DNA of 64,000 bases from Streptomyces sp. NBC_01244 (GTDB lineage Bacteria > Actinomycetota > Actinomycetes > Streptomycetales > Streptomycetaceae): NCBI RefSeq assembly GCF_035987325.1, contig NZ_CP108488.1, forward strand, positions 4,588,001 to 4,652,000. Reading direction: 5' to 3'. Numbering within the stretch: the stretch's first letter is position 1; each line of letters opens with the position of its first letter. Below are positions 26,760-36,734 of this stretch, piece after piece. Position numbers and translations under genes: made by a program. Under the pieces are notes generated by a model that saw only the letters and a program-made list of their open reading frames with translations, did not search any database and was not told the DNA's origin.

Positions 26760-27830
26760 TCAGCTCGCGTAGTCGCCGGTCATCGTCGCGCCCTCGGTGA
26801 GGTCGCCGCGGTCCAGGATCTCTCCCGCTACCCAGGCTTCGACGCCCCGGTCGGACAGGGCGGTCAGGGCCACGTCCACCGACTCCTGCGGGACCACGGC
26901 CATCATGCCGACGCCCATGTTCAGGGTCTTCTCCAGCTCCAGGCGCTCCACCTGCCCGGCCTTGCCGACCAGGTCGAAGATCGCACCGGGGGTCCAGGTC
27001 GAGCGGTCGACCGTGGCGTGCAGGTGGTCCGGGATCACCCGGGCGAGGTTGGCCGCGAGGCCGCCGCCCGTGATGTGGGAGTAGGCGTGCACGTCGGCCG
27101 CACGGGTGAGGGCCATGCAGTCCAGCGAGTAGATCTTGGTGGGCTCCAGCAGCTCCTCGCCGAGGGTCCGGCCGAGCTCCTCGACGTGGCTCTCCAGGGC
27201 CATTCCGGCCCGGTCGAAGAGGACGTGGCGCACCAGCGAGTACCCGTTCGAGTGAAGACCGGAGGACGCCATCGCGATGACGGCGTCGCCCGTACGGATG
27301 CGATCGGCGCCCAGCAGACGGTCGTACTCCACGACGCCGGTGCCGGCGCCCGCCACGTCGAAGTCGTCCGGACCCAGCAGGCCGGGGTGTTCGGCGGTCT
27401 CGCCGCCGACCAGGGCGCAGCCGGCCAGGACGCAGCCCTCGGCGATGCCCTTGACGATGGCCGCGACACGCTCGGGGTGGACCTTGCCCACGCAGATGTA
27501 GTCGGTCATGAAGAGCGGCTCGGCGCCGCAGACGACGATGTCGTCCATGACCATCGCCACGAGGTCGTGGCCGATGGTGTCGTACACGCCCATGCGGCGG
27601 GCGATGTCCACCTTGGTGCCGACGCCGTCGGTGGCGGAGGCGAGCAGGGGGCGCTCGTAGCGCTTGAGGGCGGAGGCGTCGAAGAGGCCGGCGAAACCGC
27701 CGAGGCCGCCGAGGACCTCGGGGCGCTGCGTCTTCTTCACCCACTCCTTCATCAGCTCGACGGCGCGGTCTCCCGCGTCGATGTCCACGCCCGCGGCTGC
27801 GTAGCTGGCACCGGTGGTCTTCTCTGTCAT
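26760..27830 (-). CDS. purM: Phosphoribosylformylglycinamidine cyclo-ligase (AIR synthetase)
   Basis: A 356-aa PurM that closes the imidazole ring, converting FGAM to AIR with ATP. Signatures include TDGVGTKVDIA, DDIVVCGAEPLF, GGETAEHPG and HITGGGLAANL. The ATG at 27830 gives the normal length, but I see no good Shine-Dalgarno in front of it. It follows purF by 160 bp in the same direction. Confidence 0.96.
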   Translation of the reverse strand: MTEKTTGASYAAAGVDIDAGDRAVELMKEWVKKTQRPEVLGGLGGFAGLFDASALKRYERPLLASATDGVGTKVDIARRMGVYDTIGHDLVAMVMDDIVVCGAEPLFMTDYICVGKVHPERVAAIVKGIAEGCVLAGCALVGGETAEHPGLLGPDDFDVAGAGTGVVEYDRLLGADRIRTGDAVIAMASSGLHSNGYSLVRHVLFDRAGMALESHVEELGRTLGEELLEPTKIYSLDCMALTRAADVHAYSHITGGGLAANLARVIPDHLHATVDRSTWTPGAIFDLVGKAGQVERLELEKTLNMGVGMMAVVPQESVDVALTALSDRGVEAWVAGEILDRGDLTEGATMTGDYAS

Positions 27831-27990
27831 GACAGGAGAGAGCTTTCGTGTCGTTGCTGCGTGTGGTGCGAGGCCCTGGAAAAGCCTGAAAGAGAAGGCC
27901 CCGCGCAGGTTGAGCAGGATGAGGGGGAAGGAGAGGGGCCCCGGTCCGCGGGCTCGTGGGAGCCCGCGGACCGCGGCGTTGCCTCGGGCT

Positions 27991-29508
27991 CTACGGGCGC
28001 CGGAGTGCGTCGGCGGCGTCGGTGCCGCCGGCCAGCTCCGACTCCAGGAGCTGCTTGCCCAGGAGCTGCGGGTCGGGCAGTTCCATGGGGTACACGCCGT
28101 CGAAGCAGGCACGGCAGAGGTTGGGCTTCTGGATGGTCGTCGCCTCGATCATCGAGTCGAGCGAGATGTACGAGAGCGAGTCCGCGCCCAGCGACGTGGC
28201 GATCTCGTCGACCGTCATGCCGTTGGCGATCAGCTCGGCCCGGGTGGCGAAGTCGATGCCGAAGAAGCACGGCCACTTCACCGGCGGCGAGGAGATCCGG
28301 ATGTGGACCTCCGCCGCGCCGGCCTCGCGGAGCATCTTGACCAGGGCGCGCTGGGTGTTGCCGCGGACGATCGAGTCGTCGACGACCACCAGGCGCTTGC
28401 CCCGGATGACTTCCTTGAGGGGGTTGAGCTTGAGGCGGATGCCGAGCTGGCGGATCGTCTGCGAGGGCTGGATGAAGGTCCGGCCCACGTAGGCGTTCTT
28501 GACCAGGCCGACGCCGTACGGGATCCCGCTGGCCTCCGCGTAGCCGACCGCGGCCGGCGTGCCCGATTCCGGTGTCGATATCACCAGGTCGGCATCGGCC
28601 GGGGCTTCCTTGGCCAGGCGCCGTCCCATCTCGACACGCGAGAGGTAGACGTTCCGGCCGGCGATGTCGGTGTCCGGGCGCGCCAGGTAGACGTACTCGA
28701 AGACACAGCCCTTGGGCTTTGCTTCCGCGAAGCGGGAGGTCCGCAGACCGTTCTCGTCGATCGCGATGAGCTCGCCCGGCTCGACCTCGCGGACGAAGCT
28801 GGCGCCGCAGATGTCGAGGGCGGCGGTCTCGCTCGCCACCACCCAGCCGCGCTCCAGGCGGCCGAGGACCAGCGGGCGGATGCCCTGCGGGTCACGGGCG
28901 GTGTAGAGCGTTCCCTCGTCCATGAAGACGAGCGAGAAGGCGCCCTTCACCTTCGGGAGGACCTTGGTGGCCGACTCCTCGATGGTCAGGGGCTTGCCGT
29001 CGTCGTCCGTCTGGCCGGCCAGCAGGGCGGTGACCAGATCGGTGTCGTTGGTGGCCGCCACCTGGGTGGCACGGCCGTCCTGACGAGGGAGGTCGGCGAC
29101 CATCTCGGCGAGCTCGGCGGTGTTCACCAAGTTGCCGTTGTGACCCAGGGCAATGGAGCCGTGGGCGGTCGCACGGAAGGTCGGCTGAGCGTTCTCCCAG
29201 ACGGAGGCACCAGTGGTCGAGTAGCGGGCGTGACCGACCGCGATATGACCCTGGAGCGAGCCGAGAGAGGTTTCGTCGAAGACCTGGGAAACGAGGCCCA
29301 TGTCCTTGAAGACGAGGATCTGGGAACCGTTGCTCACAGCGATGCCCGCGGACTCTTGTCCGCGGTGCTGCAATGCATACAGTCCGAAGTAGGTGAGCTT
29401 GGCGACCTCTTCACCCGGAGCCCAGACACCGAAGACGCCGCAAGCGTCCTGGGGGCCCTTTTCGCCGGGGAGCAGGTCGTGGTTGAGTCGTCCATCACCA
29501 CGAGGCAC
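27991..29508 (-). CDS. purF: Amidophosphoribosyltransferase
   Basis: A 505-aa PurF, the committed step of purine synthesis (PRPP + Gln to phosphoribosylamine). A propeptide of about 22 residues precedes the catalytic Cys of CGVFGVWAP, which is released by self-processing. The glutaminase domain (to about 240) contains GHNGNLVN. The PRTase domain contains VVVDDSIVRGNTQ, and the late Cys residues (KWPCFFG, CRACFDG) match the Fe-S-type enzyme. The promoter must lie in the 398-bp gap to the sulfatase gene. Confidence 0.96.
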   Translation of the reverse strand: MPRGDGRLNHDLLPGEKGPQDACGVFGVWAPGEEVAKLTYFGLYALQHRGQESAGIAVSNGSQILVFKDMGLVSQVFDETSLGSLQGHIAVGHARYSTTGASVWENAQPTFRATAHGSIALGHNGNLVNTAELAEMVADLPRQDGRATQVAATNDTDLVTALLAGQTDDDGKPLTIEESATKVLPKVKGAFSLVFMDEGTLYTARDPQGIRPLVLGRLERGWVVASETAALDICGASFVREVEPGELIAIDENGLRTSRFAEAKPKGCVFEYVYLARPDTDIAGRNVYLSRVEMGRRLAKEAPADADLVISTPESGTPAAVGYAEASGIPYGVGLVKNAYVGRTFIQPSQTIRQLGIRLKLNPLKEVIRGKRLVVVDDSIVRGNTQRALVKMLREAGAAEVHIRISSPPVKWPCFFGIDFATRAELIANGMTVDEIATSLGADSLSYISLDSMIEATTIQKPNLCRACFDGVYPMELPDPQLLGKQLLESELAGGTDAADALRRP

Positions 29509-29906
29509 GCCCCCGAGTGTAGGCGAGATCGACCACTGGTCCGAATTGGGGATGCCCGGGAAATGTCACAGCACGCAGGGTGACGGAACCTGTTCGTCTC
29601 AATATCCGGATTGCCCTGGTTGACAGTCGCCTGTCGTTTCGTACAAGCTCCGGCTCATGCAGCCTCTCGGTGACCGCACCGTCACCCTCGTCGCGCGCCG
29701 ACACGTGGACCTCGTCCGTGTCGCCAGCGCCATCTGTCGCTGTTTCGCGTAGCTCGCGCCGCTTTTCCTTTTCCTTTTTCGCCTTTCCCCGCCGCTTTCC
29801 GGTCGTGTTCTGCTCCGCCGTGCCCTCCGCCGTGCCCCGCGCCGTCCCGCGCTGCCCGGAGCCGGCCCCGCGCCGGAGGGCCGGCGGGCCTTGCTCTGGA
29901 GCACCC
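29509..29906. promoter_or_regulatory. purF-sulfatase intergenic region with consensus promoter
   Basis: No gene is supported here; reading frames are low-complexity. On the plus strand TTGACA (29620-29625) and TACAAG (29642-29647), 16 bp apart, look like a housekeeping sigma promoter. It would give the sulfatase mRNA a leader of about 250 nt. The purF promoter on the minus strand was not pinned down. Confidence 0.5.
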
Positions 29907-31340
29907 GTGACCTCGTACGAACCCAACCTGTCCCGGCGCGCCTTCGGCGGCGCCGTCGGAGCGACCGCCGCCGCCGCGGCGGTGGGGCTGGGCGTCGCCG
30001 CCCCGGCCCAGGCCGCGCCCGCCGAAGCCCCGCACGCGGGCCCGCAGGAACGGGAGTTCAGGGCCCAGCGGGGACGCCGTTCCCGCCGCCCGAACATCCT
30101 GTTCATCCTCGGGGACGACCTCGGCTGGGCCGACCTGTCCTCCTACGGCTCCCCGCACATCAAGACCCCGAACCTGGACCGGCTCGCCCGCCAGGGCGTC
30201 CGCTTCACCGACGCCTACTCCGGCTCCGCGACCTGCTCCCCGACCCGCTTCAGCCTCTACACCGGCCGCTACCCCGGCCGCACCAAGGGCGGGCTCGCCG
30301 AGCCCATCGCCGACAAGTCGGCGGGCCTGGAGCCGACCCACCCGACGCTCGCCTCGCTGCTGCGCGACTCCGGCTACGCCACGGCGCTGATAGGCAAGTG
30401 GCACTGCGGCTACCTGCCCGACTACAGCCCGACCAAGTCCGGCTGGGACGAGTTCTTCGGCAACTTCGGCGGAGCCCTGGAGTACTACTCCAAGCTGGGC
30501 CTGGGCGGGGAGTACGACCTCTACGAGGGCGACGCCGAGTACAAGGACCTGCGCTACTACACGCGGATCCTGACCGAGCGCGCCAGTGAGTACGTCTCCC
30601 GCGACCACGGAGACAAGCCGTGGCTGCTGAACCTCAACTTCACCACCCCGCACTGGCCGTGGATCGCCGACGGGGACACCGAGGCGAGCGCCGAGGTGAC
30701 GCGCCGGATCAAGGCCGGTGACGGGCGGGCCCTGTGGCACCAGGACGGCGGGTCCGTCGAGAAGTACAAGCAGATGGTGGAGGACCTCGACCGCTCGGTC
30801 GGCGAGGTGCTGAAGGCGCTCAAGCGCTCCGGCCAGGAGGAGGACACCCTGGTCTTCTTCTCCAGCGACAACGGCGGCGAGCGGTTCTCCTACAACTGGC
30901 CGCTCTCCGGCAACAAGGCCTCCCTCCAGGAGGGCGGCATCCGCGTCCCGAACATCGTGCGCTGGCCCGCCCGGCTCGACGGCGGCCAGGTCAGCCACGT
31001 GCCGGTCTTCACCCCGGACTGGACGGCCACCCTGCTGGAACTGGCGGGCGCCCGCGCCCATCCGGCGTACCCGCTGGACGGGGTCAGCCTGGCCGGATAC
31101 CTGCTGCGCGGCGAGAAGGCCGCCGAGCGGAACCTGTTCTGGCGGGTGCGCGGCGAGCGGGCGCTGCGCCGCGGCGACTGGAAGTACTACCGCGGCAAGG
31201 CGGGCCGCGACCAGCTCTTCAACCTGGCCGTGGACATCCGCGAACAGGCCGACAAGGCGGCACTGGAGCCGGCCCGGCTGGCCGAACTGCGGGCGGCCTG
31301 GGAGAAGACGGACGCGGGGCTGCTGCCGTACCCGGGCTGA
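29907..31340 (+). CDS. Tat-exported sulfatase
   Basis: A 477-aa protein from the GTG at 29907 (CTGGAG upstream). A twin-arginine signal peptide (NLSRRAFGG, then a hydrophobic AAAAAVGLG stretch and AQA cleavage) leads into an alkaline-phosphatase-superfamily sulfatase. Metal-binding ILGDDLGWADL comes first, then the formylglycine motif CSPTR in ATCSPTRFSLYTGRYPGR, GKWHCG, and FSSDNGG. The Cys of CSPTR needs conversion to formylglycine, so a maturase elsewhere in the genome is implied. Likely substrates are aryl or carbohydrate sulfates outside the cell. It is a stand-alone gene between purF and the HIT-like gene. Confidence 0.93.
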   Translation: MTSYEPNLSRRAFGGAVGATAAAAAVGLGVAAPAQAAPAEAPHAGPQEREFRAQRGRRSRRPNILFILGDDLGWADLSSYGSPHIKTPNLDRLARQGVRFTDAYSGSATCSPTRFSLYTGRYPGRTKGGLAEPIADKSAGLEPTHPTLASLLRDSGYATALIGKWHCGYLPDYSPTKSGWDEFFGNFGGALEYYSKLGLGGEYDLYEGDAEYKDLRYYTRILTERASEYVSRDHGDKPWLLNLNFTTPHWPWIADGDTEASAEVTRRIKAGDGRALWHQDGGSVEKYKQMVEDLDRSVGEVLKALKRSGQEEDTLVFFSSDNGGERFSYNWPLSGNKASLQEGGIRVPNIVRWPARLDGGQVSHVPVFTPDWTATLLELAGARAHPAYPLDGVSLAGYLLRGEKAAERNLFWRVRGERALRRGDWKYYRGKAGRDQLFNLAVDIREQADKAALEPARLAELRAAWEKTDAGLLPYPG

Positions 31341-31363
31341 TCGCCCGTCCCGGGTCGGTGACG

Positions 31364-31394
31364 TGATCCACAGCCTGTGGAAAGCTGTGGATCA
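31364..31394. promoter_or_regulatory. Palindrome with TGTGGA words at the start of the HIT-like gene
   Basis: TGATCCACAGC (31364-31374) and GCTGTGGATCA (31384-31394) form a perfect 11-bp inverted repeat with the spacer CTGTGGAAA. The last base is the A of the start codon. Three TGTGGA/TCCACA words in 31 bp resemble relaxed DnaA boxes. The hairpin would also cover the ribosome-binding region. Confidence 0.5.
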
Positions 31395-31999
31395 TGAGCG
31401 ATGCGATACCCGAACCCAGTGCGTACGTACGTGGTTTGCCGATCGGCGAGCGGATCCCCTTCCCCGCCGACGGCATCCCGTTCTGGGAGATCTTCCCGTA
31501 CGAGGGAGACCTGCGGATCAAGGTGCTGGAGGAGCCGGTACTGCCCGAGCCGCCCCGCACCGGGGAGGCCGGGCCGGACACCTGTCGCTCCTGCGCCCGA
31601 CCGGACTCGAGCTTCCTGTGGACGAACGAGCACTGGCGGCTGCACGGCGAGCACGGCGCGCTGCCGGCGGCAGTGATGCTGGTGCCGCGCGGCCACCACG
31701 ACCTGCTGGACCTGCCGTCCGAGCGGGCGGCCGAGCTCGGCGCGATGCTCCAGCGCGTGGAGCGGGCGATCCGGACGCTGGACGGGATCGCCCGCGTCCA
31801 TGTGAACAAGTGGGGGGACGGCGGCGCCCACCTGCACCTCTTCCTGATGGCCCGCCCCGAGGGAATGCTGCAGCTGCGCGGCTCCTGTCTGCCCCTGTGG
31901 GACGACGTGCTGCCGAAGCTCCCGGACGAGGTGTGGGCCGAGTCCGCGCGTCGGATCGCCGCGGCGATGGCGAAGGACGGCGGGACCGCGCACGTCTGA
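31394..31999 (+). CDS. HIT-like (histidine triad) family protein
   Basis: A 201-aa soluble protein. A Cys pair (CRSCARPDS) precedes WTNEHWRLHGEHGALPAAVMLVPRGHHDLLDL, which resembles HIT/galactose-1-phosphate-uridylyltransferase-like folds. HVNKWGDGGAHLHLFLMARP carries an HxH in the expected triad position. HIT proteins hydrolyse or transfer nucleotidyl groups. The triad is not the canonical HxHxHxx, so catalytic activity is uncertain. Its start codon lies in a strong palindrome. Confidence 0.7.
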   Translation: MSDAIPEPSAYVRGLPIGERIPFPADGIPFWEIFPYEGDLRIKVLEEPVLPEPPRTGEAGPDTCRSCARPDSSFLWTNEHWRLHGEHGALPAAVMLVPRGHHDLLDLPSERAAELGAMLQRVERAIRTLDGIARVHVNKWGDGGAHLHLFLMARPEGMLQLRGSCLPLWDDVLPKLPDEVWAESARRIAAAMAKDGGTAHV

Positions 32000-32008
32000 G
32001 ACCGGAGG

Positions 32009-32836
32009 TCACTCGACGGCCGAGGCCGCCTTGGCGGTGATGGCGGTGCCCGAACCGGTCGCGGTGAGGGTGAGGGCGTCGCCCTGGACCTTCCAGTCGA
32101 GCGGGCCGCTGCCGAACAGCTCGGTGAGGACCCGCTCCACCTCTCCGGGTCCGCCCTCGCAGGCCATCCGGGTGGTGGTGAGGGGGCCGACGGTGAGCCG
32201 GTTGCCCTCGACGGCGGCCGACGCGTTGAAGCGGTTGCAGCCGAGGTTGCCGCTCACCGTCCCGTCCGCGGCGACGGTGAAGCGGGCCCGGCCCTCGGCG
32301 CCGGCCGGGACCGAGGATGCCGTCTCCCCCTTGATCAGGGAGTCGACGGTCCACTGTGTGGCGACGAGCGGGGCGGCGGGCGCCGGGGGCTTCGAGCTCA
32401 GGGCGATCACGCTCCCGTCCGGGCTCTTCAACGTGATCTTCTCCTGGCCCTGTTCCACGGTCAGCCGGCCCTGGAACAGCTTGGCGAAGGCCGTCTCGAA
32501 CGGCAGGTCCGGACAGGCCATCTCGGTGTGGACGCCGGGCGACACCGTCATGGTGGCCGCCGAGTCGAAGACCACCGCGGCGGTGAAGCCGTTGCAGCCG
32601 TAGTTGCCGGTGGCTTCGGCCTCGTAGCCCTTGCCCGGCTCCACGGACAGCCTGGCGGCGGCGGGAGCGCTCAGCACCTTGCCGTCGACGGTCAGGCTCT
32701 CGACCGACCAGGATCCGGAGAACCCGCGGCCGGGGCCCGTCCCCGGCGTCCCGCCACCGTCACCGCAGGCGGTGGCGGTGGCGGACAGCGCGAGTACGGT
32801 GACCAGGGCGGCGGGGAGGAGCGGCAGCGTACGCAT
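32009..32836 (-). CDS. META (HslJ-like) domain lipoprotein
   Basis: A 275-aa protein from an ATG at 32836. A signal peptide with lipobox (VTVLALSATATAC) is followed by two META/HslJ-type domains: GSWSVESLTVDGKVL with YGCNGFTA, and TQWTVDSLIKGE with LGCNRFNA. Each ends with the conserved TRMAC/TEMAC Cys. META domains occur in heat-inducible and motility-linked envelope proteins; the function here is unknown. It is the last gene behind the isomerase-like gene. Confidence 0.9.
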   Translation of the reverse strand: MRTLPLLPAALVTVLALSATATACGDGGGTPGTGPGRGFSGSWSVESLTVDGKVLSAPAAARLSVEPGKGYEAEATGNYGCNGFTAAVVFDSAATMTVSPGVHTEMACPDLPFETAFAKLFQGRLTVEQGQEKITLKSPDGSVIALSSKPPAPAAPLVATQWTVDSLIKGETASSVPAGAEGRARFTVAADGTVSGNLGCNRFNASAAVEGNRLTVGPLTTTRMACEGGPGEVERVLTELFGSGPLDWKVQGDALTLTATGSGTAITAKAASAVE

Positions 32837-32874
32837 GCCGATGGGACGCGGCCGGCCGCGAACCGGTTCCCGGG

Positions 32875-33666
32875 TCAGCTCATCAGGGGGAGCAGCGCCG
32901 ACAGGTCCGCACGCTCGCCGCTGGCCCGGACCTGGGCCCCGTCCAGTGCTTCGGCCCAGCTCGTACGGCCGGTGGCGAGCCGGATCCAGGTCAGCGGGTC
33001 GGTCTCCACCACGTTCGGCGGGGTGCCGCGGGTGTGCCGGGGCCCCTCGACGCACTGCACCACCGCGAACGGCGGGACACGGAACTCCACCGCCCCGCCC
33101 GGAGCCTTGAGCGCGAGGGCGTCGGCGAGCAGCCGGGTGCAGGCCGCCAGGGCCTGGCGGTCCACGGGGACGTCCAATCCGGTGGCGCGGCGCAGGTCGT
33201 CGGTGTGGACGACGAGCTCGACCGTGCGGGTGACCAGGAAGTCGGCCAGGGTCATGGCCCCGATCCACAGGTCGAGCACGCGGCCGCCGGGATTCGCGGC
33301 GAGCGCCTCGGCCAGGCGGGCTCCGGCCCGGTCGTAGAGCTCGGCGAGCGGTGCGCCCTCCAGGGTCTCCTTGGCGGCCTCGGCGATCTTCCCGGCGAGC
33401 GAGGCCGTCGCGAAGGGCCACTCGGCGGCGGACAGTTCGGCGACGGCGGCCGGCGGCCGGGCGAGACCGCCGGCCAGCGAGTCGGCGATCCACGCGATGT
33501 GCGCGGCCAGCTCCGCGACGGACCAGTCCCCGACCCCGCTGGGCCCGGCGAGCTGCTCTGCATCCAACTCCCGTACGGCGTCCCGTACATGACCGAACTG
33601 CGCGAGGACGGCCGTACGGGTCCTGGCGTGGTCGTAGGTACGCGGCTTCTTCTTCGCGGGAGGCAT
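32875..33666 (-). CDS. Maleylpyruvate isomerase-family mycothiol-dependent protein
   Basis: A 263-aa protein. The N-terminal DinB-like bundle (about 15-170) has GVGDWSVAELAAHIAWIADSL and ELVVHTDDLRRATG, the metal- and mycothiol-binding pattern of the TIGR03083-type family. The C-terminal about 80 residues look like the SCP2-like domain (DPLTWIRLATGRTSWAEAL). Family members use mycothiol as a cofactor for isomerisation or detoxification. The exact substrate cannot be told. Confidence 0.85.
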   Translation of the reverse strand: MPPAKKKPRTYDHARTRTAVLAQFGHVRDAVRELDAEQLAGPSGVGDWSVAELAAHIAWIADSLAGGLARPPAAVAELSAAEWPFATASLAGKIAEAAKETLEGAPLAELYDRAGARLAEALAANPGGRVLDLWIGAMTLADFLVTRTVELVVHTDDLRRATGLDVPVDRQALAACTRLLADALALKAPGGAVEFRVPPFAVVQCVEGPRHTRGTPPNVVETDPLTWIRLATGRTSWAEALDGAQVRASGERADLSALLPLMS

Positions 33667-33729
33667 GGGCCGACCCTACGCCGCCGGGCGCGCGGGGAGC
33701 AGGACCCGGCAGCCGATTCCCGGCAGCCG

Positions 33730-33775
33730 GGACGGACGGCCCGACGGACGGACGGCCCGACAGACGGACGGCCCC
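33730..33775. repeat. 16-bp tandem repeat (about 2.9 copies)
   Basis: GGACGGACGGCCCGAC is repeated head to tail at 33730, 33746 and, slightly altered, 33762, in the gap between two genes. It is a microsatellite-like repeat with no known function. Confidence 0.8.
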
Positions 33776-33788
33776 AAGACCGCTGGGG

Positions 33789-34358
33789 TCAGCCGCGCCG
33801 CAGATCCTGCGGCACCTCGGGCAGCCGCGTCGCGCAGCCCCGCTTCGCGGCCGCGCGCAGTGCTGCTTCCCTGGCCAGCACGGCCAGCTCCCGGGGATCG
33901 GCGAAGTCGGCGTTCTCGTAGAGGGAGGTGGCCGTGGCCCGGACGGAGGTCGGCCCGGTGCCTTCGGCGGTCTTCGCGCACGCCGCCGTCACCGCCACGG
34001 TGCGGCCGCCGTCGTAGTCGTACCGGCCCGCGTTGACGACGGGTCCGGTGGAGTGCGCCACCCCGAGCGAGAAGAACTCGTACATGTCCTCCTGGCCCTC
34101 GAACATCCCGGCCCTGCGCAGGACGCACAGGCGGTCCCCGCGCTCACCGGCGTCCACCTTGTCCGAGGGGATGCCGAGCCGCATCACCCGCCCCGGGTCG
34201 ACCAGGCCCTCGCAGGCCTCCGTGATCTCCGCCCGGCTCCGCGCGCGGTCCTGACGGGTCTGGTTCCAGTCGTACCCGAACCAGCCGCCGACGCCCACGG
34301 CGGCCACGACCAGCAACACCCCGCCCGTACCGAGCCTTCGGCCCCTGATCCCGGACAT
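33789..34358 (-). CDS. Membrane-anchored hypothetical protein
   Basis: A 189-aa protein with one N-terminal membrane anchor (LGTGGVLLVVAAVGVGGWFGY) and an extracytoplasmic domain with four Cys (ACEGLV, RLCVLRR, AACAKT, RGCATR), probably forming two disulfides. No family was recognised. It lies between the purL terminator and the isomerase-like gene, in the same direction as the pur genes. Confidence 0.75.
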   Translation of the reverse strand: MSGIRGRRLGTGGVLLVVAAVGVGGWFGYDWNQTRQDRARSRAEITEACEGLVDPGRVMRLGIPSDKVDAGERGDRLCVLRRAGMFEGQEDMYEFFSLGVAHSTGPVVNAGRYDYDGGRTVAVTAACAKTAEGTGPTSVRATATSLYENADFADPRELAVLAREAALRAAAKRGCATRLPEVPQDLRRG

Positions 34359-34434
34359 CCGTCCCCCCTTCCCCGGTCCTTCCCCGGTCCTCCCCCGCGG
34401 CCGCCCCCCGTGCGGACGTCCTGCCGGAACGGAC

Positions 34435-34469
34435 GAGCCCCCGCCCGGAAAGGTTCCGGACGGGGGCTC
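34435..34469 (-). terminator. purL terminator
   Basis: GAGCCCCCG-CCCGGAA pairs with TTCCGGA-CGGGGGCTC around a short loop, 16 bases after the purL stop. Confidence 0.7.
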
Positions 34470-34484
34470 GGAAAAACGGGCGGC

Positions 34485-36734
34485 TCAGGCGAGCAGCGCC
34501 GGGATCGTGGTCTCGTGCGCGGTGCGGAGCTCGGTCAAGGGGAGGGTGAACTCGCCCTGGATCTCGATCTCCTCGCCGTCGACCACACCGATCCGGGTCG
34601 CCGGCAGGCCCCGCGCACCGCACATGTCGGTGAAGCGGAGCTCCTCGCTGCGCGGGACGGCCACGATGGCCCGGCCCGCGGACTCGGAGAACAGGAAGGT
34701 GAAGGCGTCCAGCGCCTCCGGCACCACGATCCGCGCACCGTTGCCGCCGCGCAGGCAGGACTCGGTGAGCGCCTGGATCACGCCGCCGTCGGACAGGTCG
34801 TGCGCGGCGTCGATCATGCCGTCGCGCGAGGCCGAGATCAGGATCTCCGCGAGGAGCTTCTCGCGGCCCAGGTCCACCTTGGGCGGCATGCCGCCGAGGT
34901 GCTGGTGGACCACCTCGGACCAGGCGGAACCGCCGAACTCCTCGGCGGTGTCGCCGAGCAGGTACAGCAGCTGGCCGGCCTCCGCGAACGCCATCGGCGT
35001 ACGGCGGTTGACGTCGTCGATCACACCGAGGACCGCCACGACCGGGGTCGGGTGGATCGCGATGTCGCCCGTCTGGTTGTAGAGGGAGACGTTGCCGCCG
35101 GTCACCGGGGTGCCCAGCTCCAGACAGCCGTCCGCGAGACCGCGGCAGGCCTCGGCGAACTGCCACATGACGTCCGGGTCCTCGGGGGAGCCGAAGTTCA
35201 GGCAGTCGGAGATCGCGAGGGGCTTCGCGCCGGTCGCGGCCACGTTGCGGTAGGACTCGGCCAGCGCGAGCTGCGCACCCGTGTAGGGGTCGAGCTTCGC
35301 GTAACGGCCGTTGCCGTCGGTGGACATGGCGACGCCGAGGTTGGTCTCCTCGTCGATGCGGACCATGCCGGCGTCCTCGGGCTGCGAGAGCACCGTGTTG
35401 CCCTGGACGAAGCGGTCGTACTGGTCGGTGATCCAGGACTTCGAGGCCTGGTTCGGCGACGAGACCAGGGCCAGGACCTGCGCGCGCAGTTCCTCGGAGG
35501 TCTGCGGGCGGGGCAGCTTGCCGGCGTCGTCGGCCTGGAGCGCGTCCTGCCAGGAGGGACGGGCGTACGGGCGGTGGTAGGTCGGGCCCTCGTGGGCGAC
35601 GGTGCCCGGGGGCACGTCCACGATGAGCTCGCCGTGCCAGTAGATCTCCAGGTGGTCGCCCTCGGTCACCTCACCGATGACGGTGGCGATGACGTCCCAC
35701 TTCTCGCAGATCTCCATGAAGCGGTCCACGTACTGCGGTTCGACGATCGCGCACATGCGCTCCTGCGACTCGCTCATGAGGATTTCCTCGGGCGAGAGCG
35801 TCGCGTCGCGCAGCGGCACGGTGTCGAGGTCGACGCGCATGCCGCCGGTGCCGGCGGAGGCCAGCTCGCTCGTGGCGCAGGAGAGCCCGGCGCCGCCGAG
35901 GTCCTGGATGCCCGCGACCAGCTTCTCCTTGAAGATCTCCAGGGTGCACTCGATGAGGAGCTTCTCCTGGAAGGGGTCCCCGACCTGGACCGCCGGACGC
36001 TTGGTCGGCTTCGTGTCGTCGAAGGTCTCCGAGGCGAGGACGGAGACGCCGCCGATGCCGTCGCCGCCCGTGCGGGCGCCGTAGAGGATGACCTTGTTGC
36101 CGGGGCCGGAGGCCTTGGCGAGGTGGATGTCCTCGTGCTTCATGACGCCGATGCAGCCGGCGTTGACGAGGGGGTTGCCCTGGTAGCAGGCGTCGAAGAC
36201 GACCTCGCCGCCGATGTTCGGCAGGCCGAGGCAGTTGCCGTAGCCGCCGATGCCCGCGACGACGCCCGGCAGGACGCGCTTGGTGTCGGGGTGGTCGGCC
36301 GCGCCGAAGCGCAGCGGGTCGACGACGGCGACGGGGCGGGCGCCCATGGCGAGGATGTCGCGGACGATGCCGCCGATGCCGGTGGCCGCACCCTGGTAGG
36401 GCTCGATGTAGCTCGGGTGGTTGTGCGACTCGACCTTGAAGGTGACCGCGTAACCCTGGCCGACGTCGACGACTCCGGCGTTCTCGCCGATGCCGACGAG
36501 CATGGCGTCGTTCTGCGGGACCTTCTCGCCGAACTGCTTCAGGTGGACCTTGCTGCTCTTGTACGAGCAGTGCTCGGACCACATGACGGAGTACATGGCG
36601 AGCTCGGCGCCGGTGGGACGGCGGTCGAGGATCTCGCGGATCCGGGCGTACTCGTCCTCCTTGAGGCCGAGTTCCTTCCAGGGCTGGGAGGCGTCCGGGG
36701 TCTCGGTGGCGTTCTTGACGGTGTCGAGGCTCAT
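34485..36734 (-). CDS. purL: FGAM synthase subunit PurL
   Basis: A 749-aa small-type PurL, the ATP-dependent synthetase subunit of the PurLQS complex that turns FGAR into FGAM. Signatures include [12 protein letters not shown] at the N-terminus, [35 protein letters not shown] and [10 protein letters not shown]. Its ATG overlaps the purQ stop by four bases, showing translational coupling. Confidence 0.97.
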   Translation of the reverse strand: MSLDTVKNATETPDASQPWKELGLKEDEYARIREILDRRPTGAELAMYSVMWSEHCSYKSSKVHLKQFGEKVPQNDAMLVGIGENAGVVDVGQGYAVTFKVESHNHPSYIEPYQGAATGIGGIVRDILAMGARPVAVVDPLRFGAADHPDTKRVLPGVVAGIGGYGNCLGLPNIGGEVVFDACYQGNPLVNAGCIGVMKHEDIHLAKASGPGNKVILYGARTGGDGIGGVSVLASETFDDTKPTKRPAVQVGDPFQEKLLIECTLEIFKEKLVAGIQDLGGAGLSCATSELASAGTGGMRVDLDTVPLRDATLSPEEILMSESQERMCAIVEPQYVDRFMEICEKWDVIATVIGEVTEGDHLEIYWHGELIVDVPPGTVAHEGPTYHRPYARPSWQDALQADDAGKLPRPQTSEELRAQVLALVSSPNQASKSWITDQYDRFVQGNTVLSQPEDAGMVRIDEETNLGVAMSTDGNGRYAKLDPYTGAQLALAESYRNVAATGAKPLAISDCLNFGSPEDPDVMWQFAEACRGLADGCLELGTPVTGGNVSLYNQTGDIAIHPTPVVAVLGVIDDVNRRTPMAFAEAGQLLYLLGDTAEEFGGSAWSEVVHQHLGGMPPKVDLGREKLLAEILISASRDGMIDAAHDLSDGGVIQALTESCLRGGNGARIVVPEALDAFTFLFSESAGRAIVAVPRSEELRFTDMCGARGLPATRIGVVDGEEIEIQGEFTLPLTELRTAHETTIPALLA

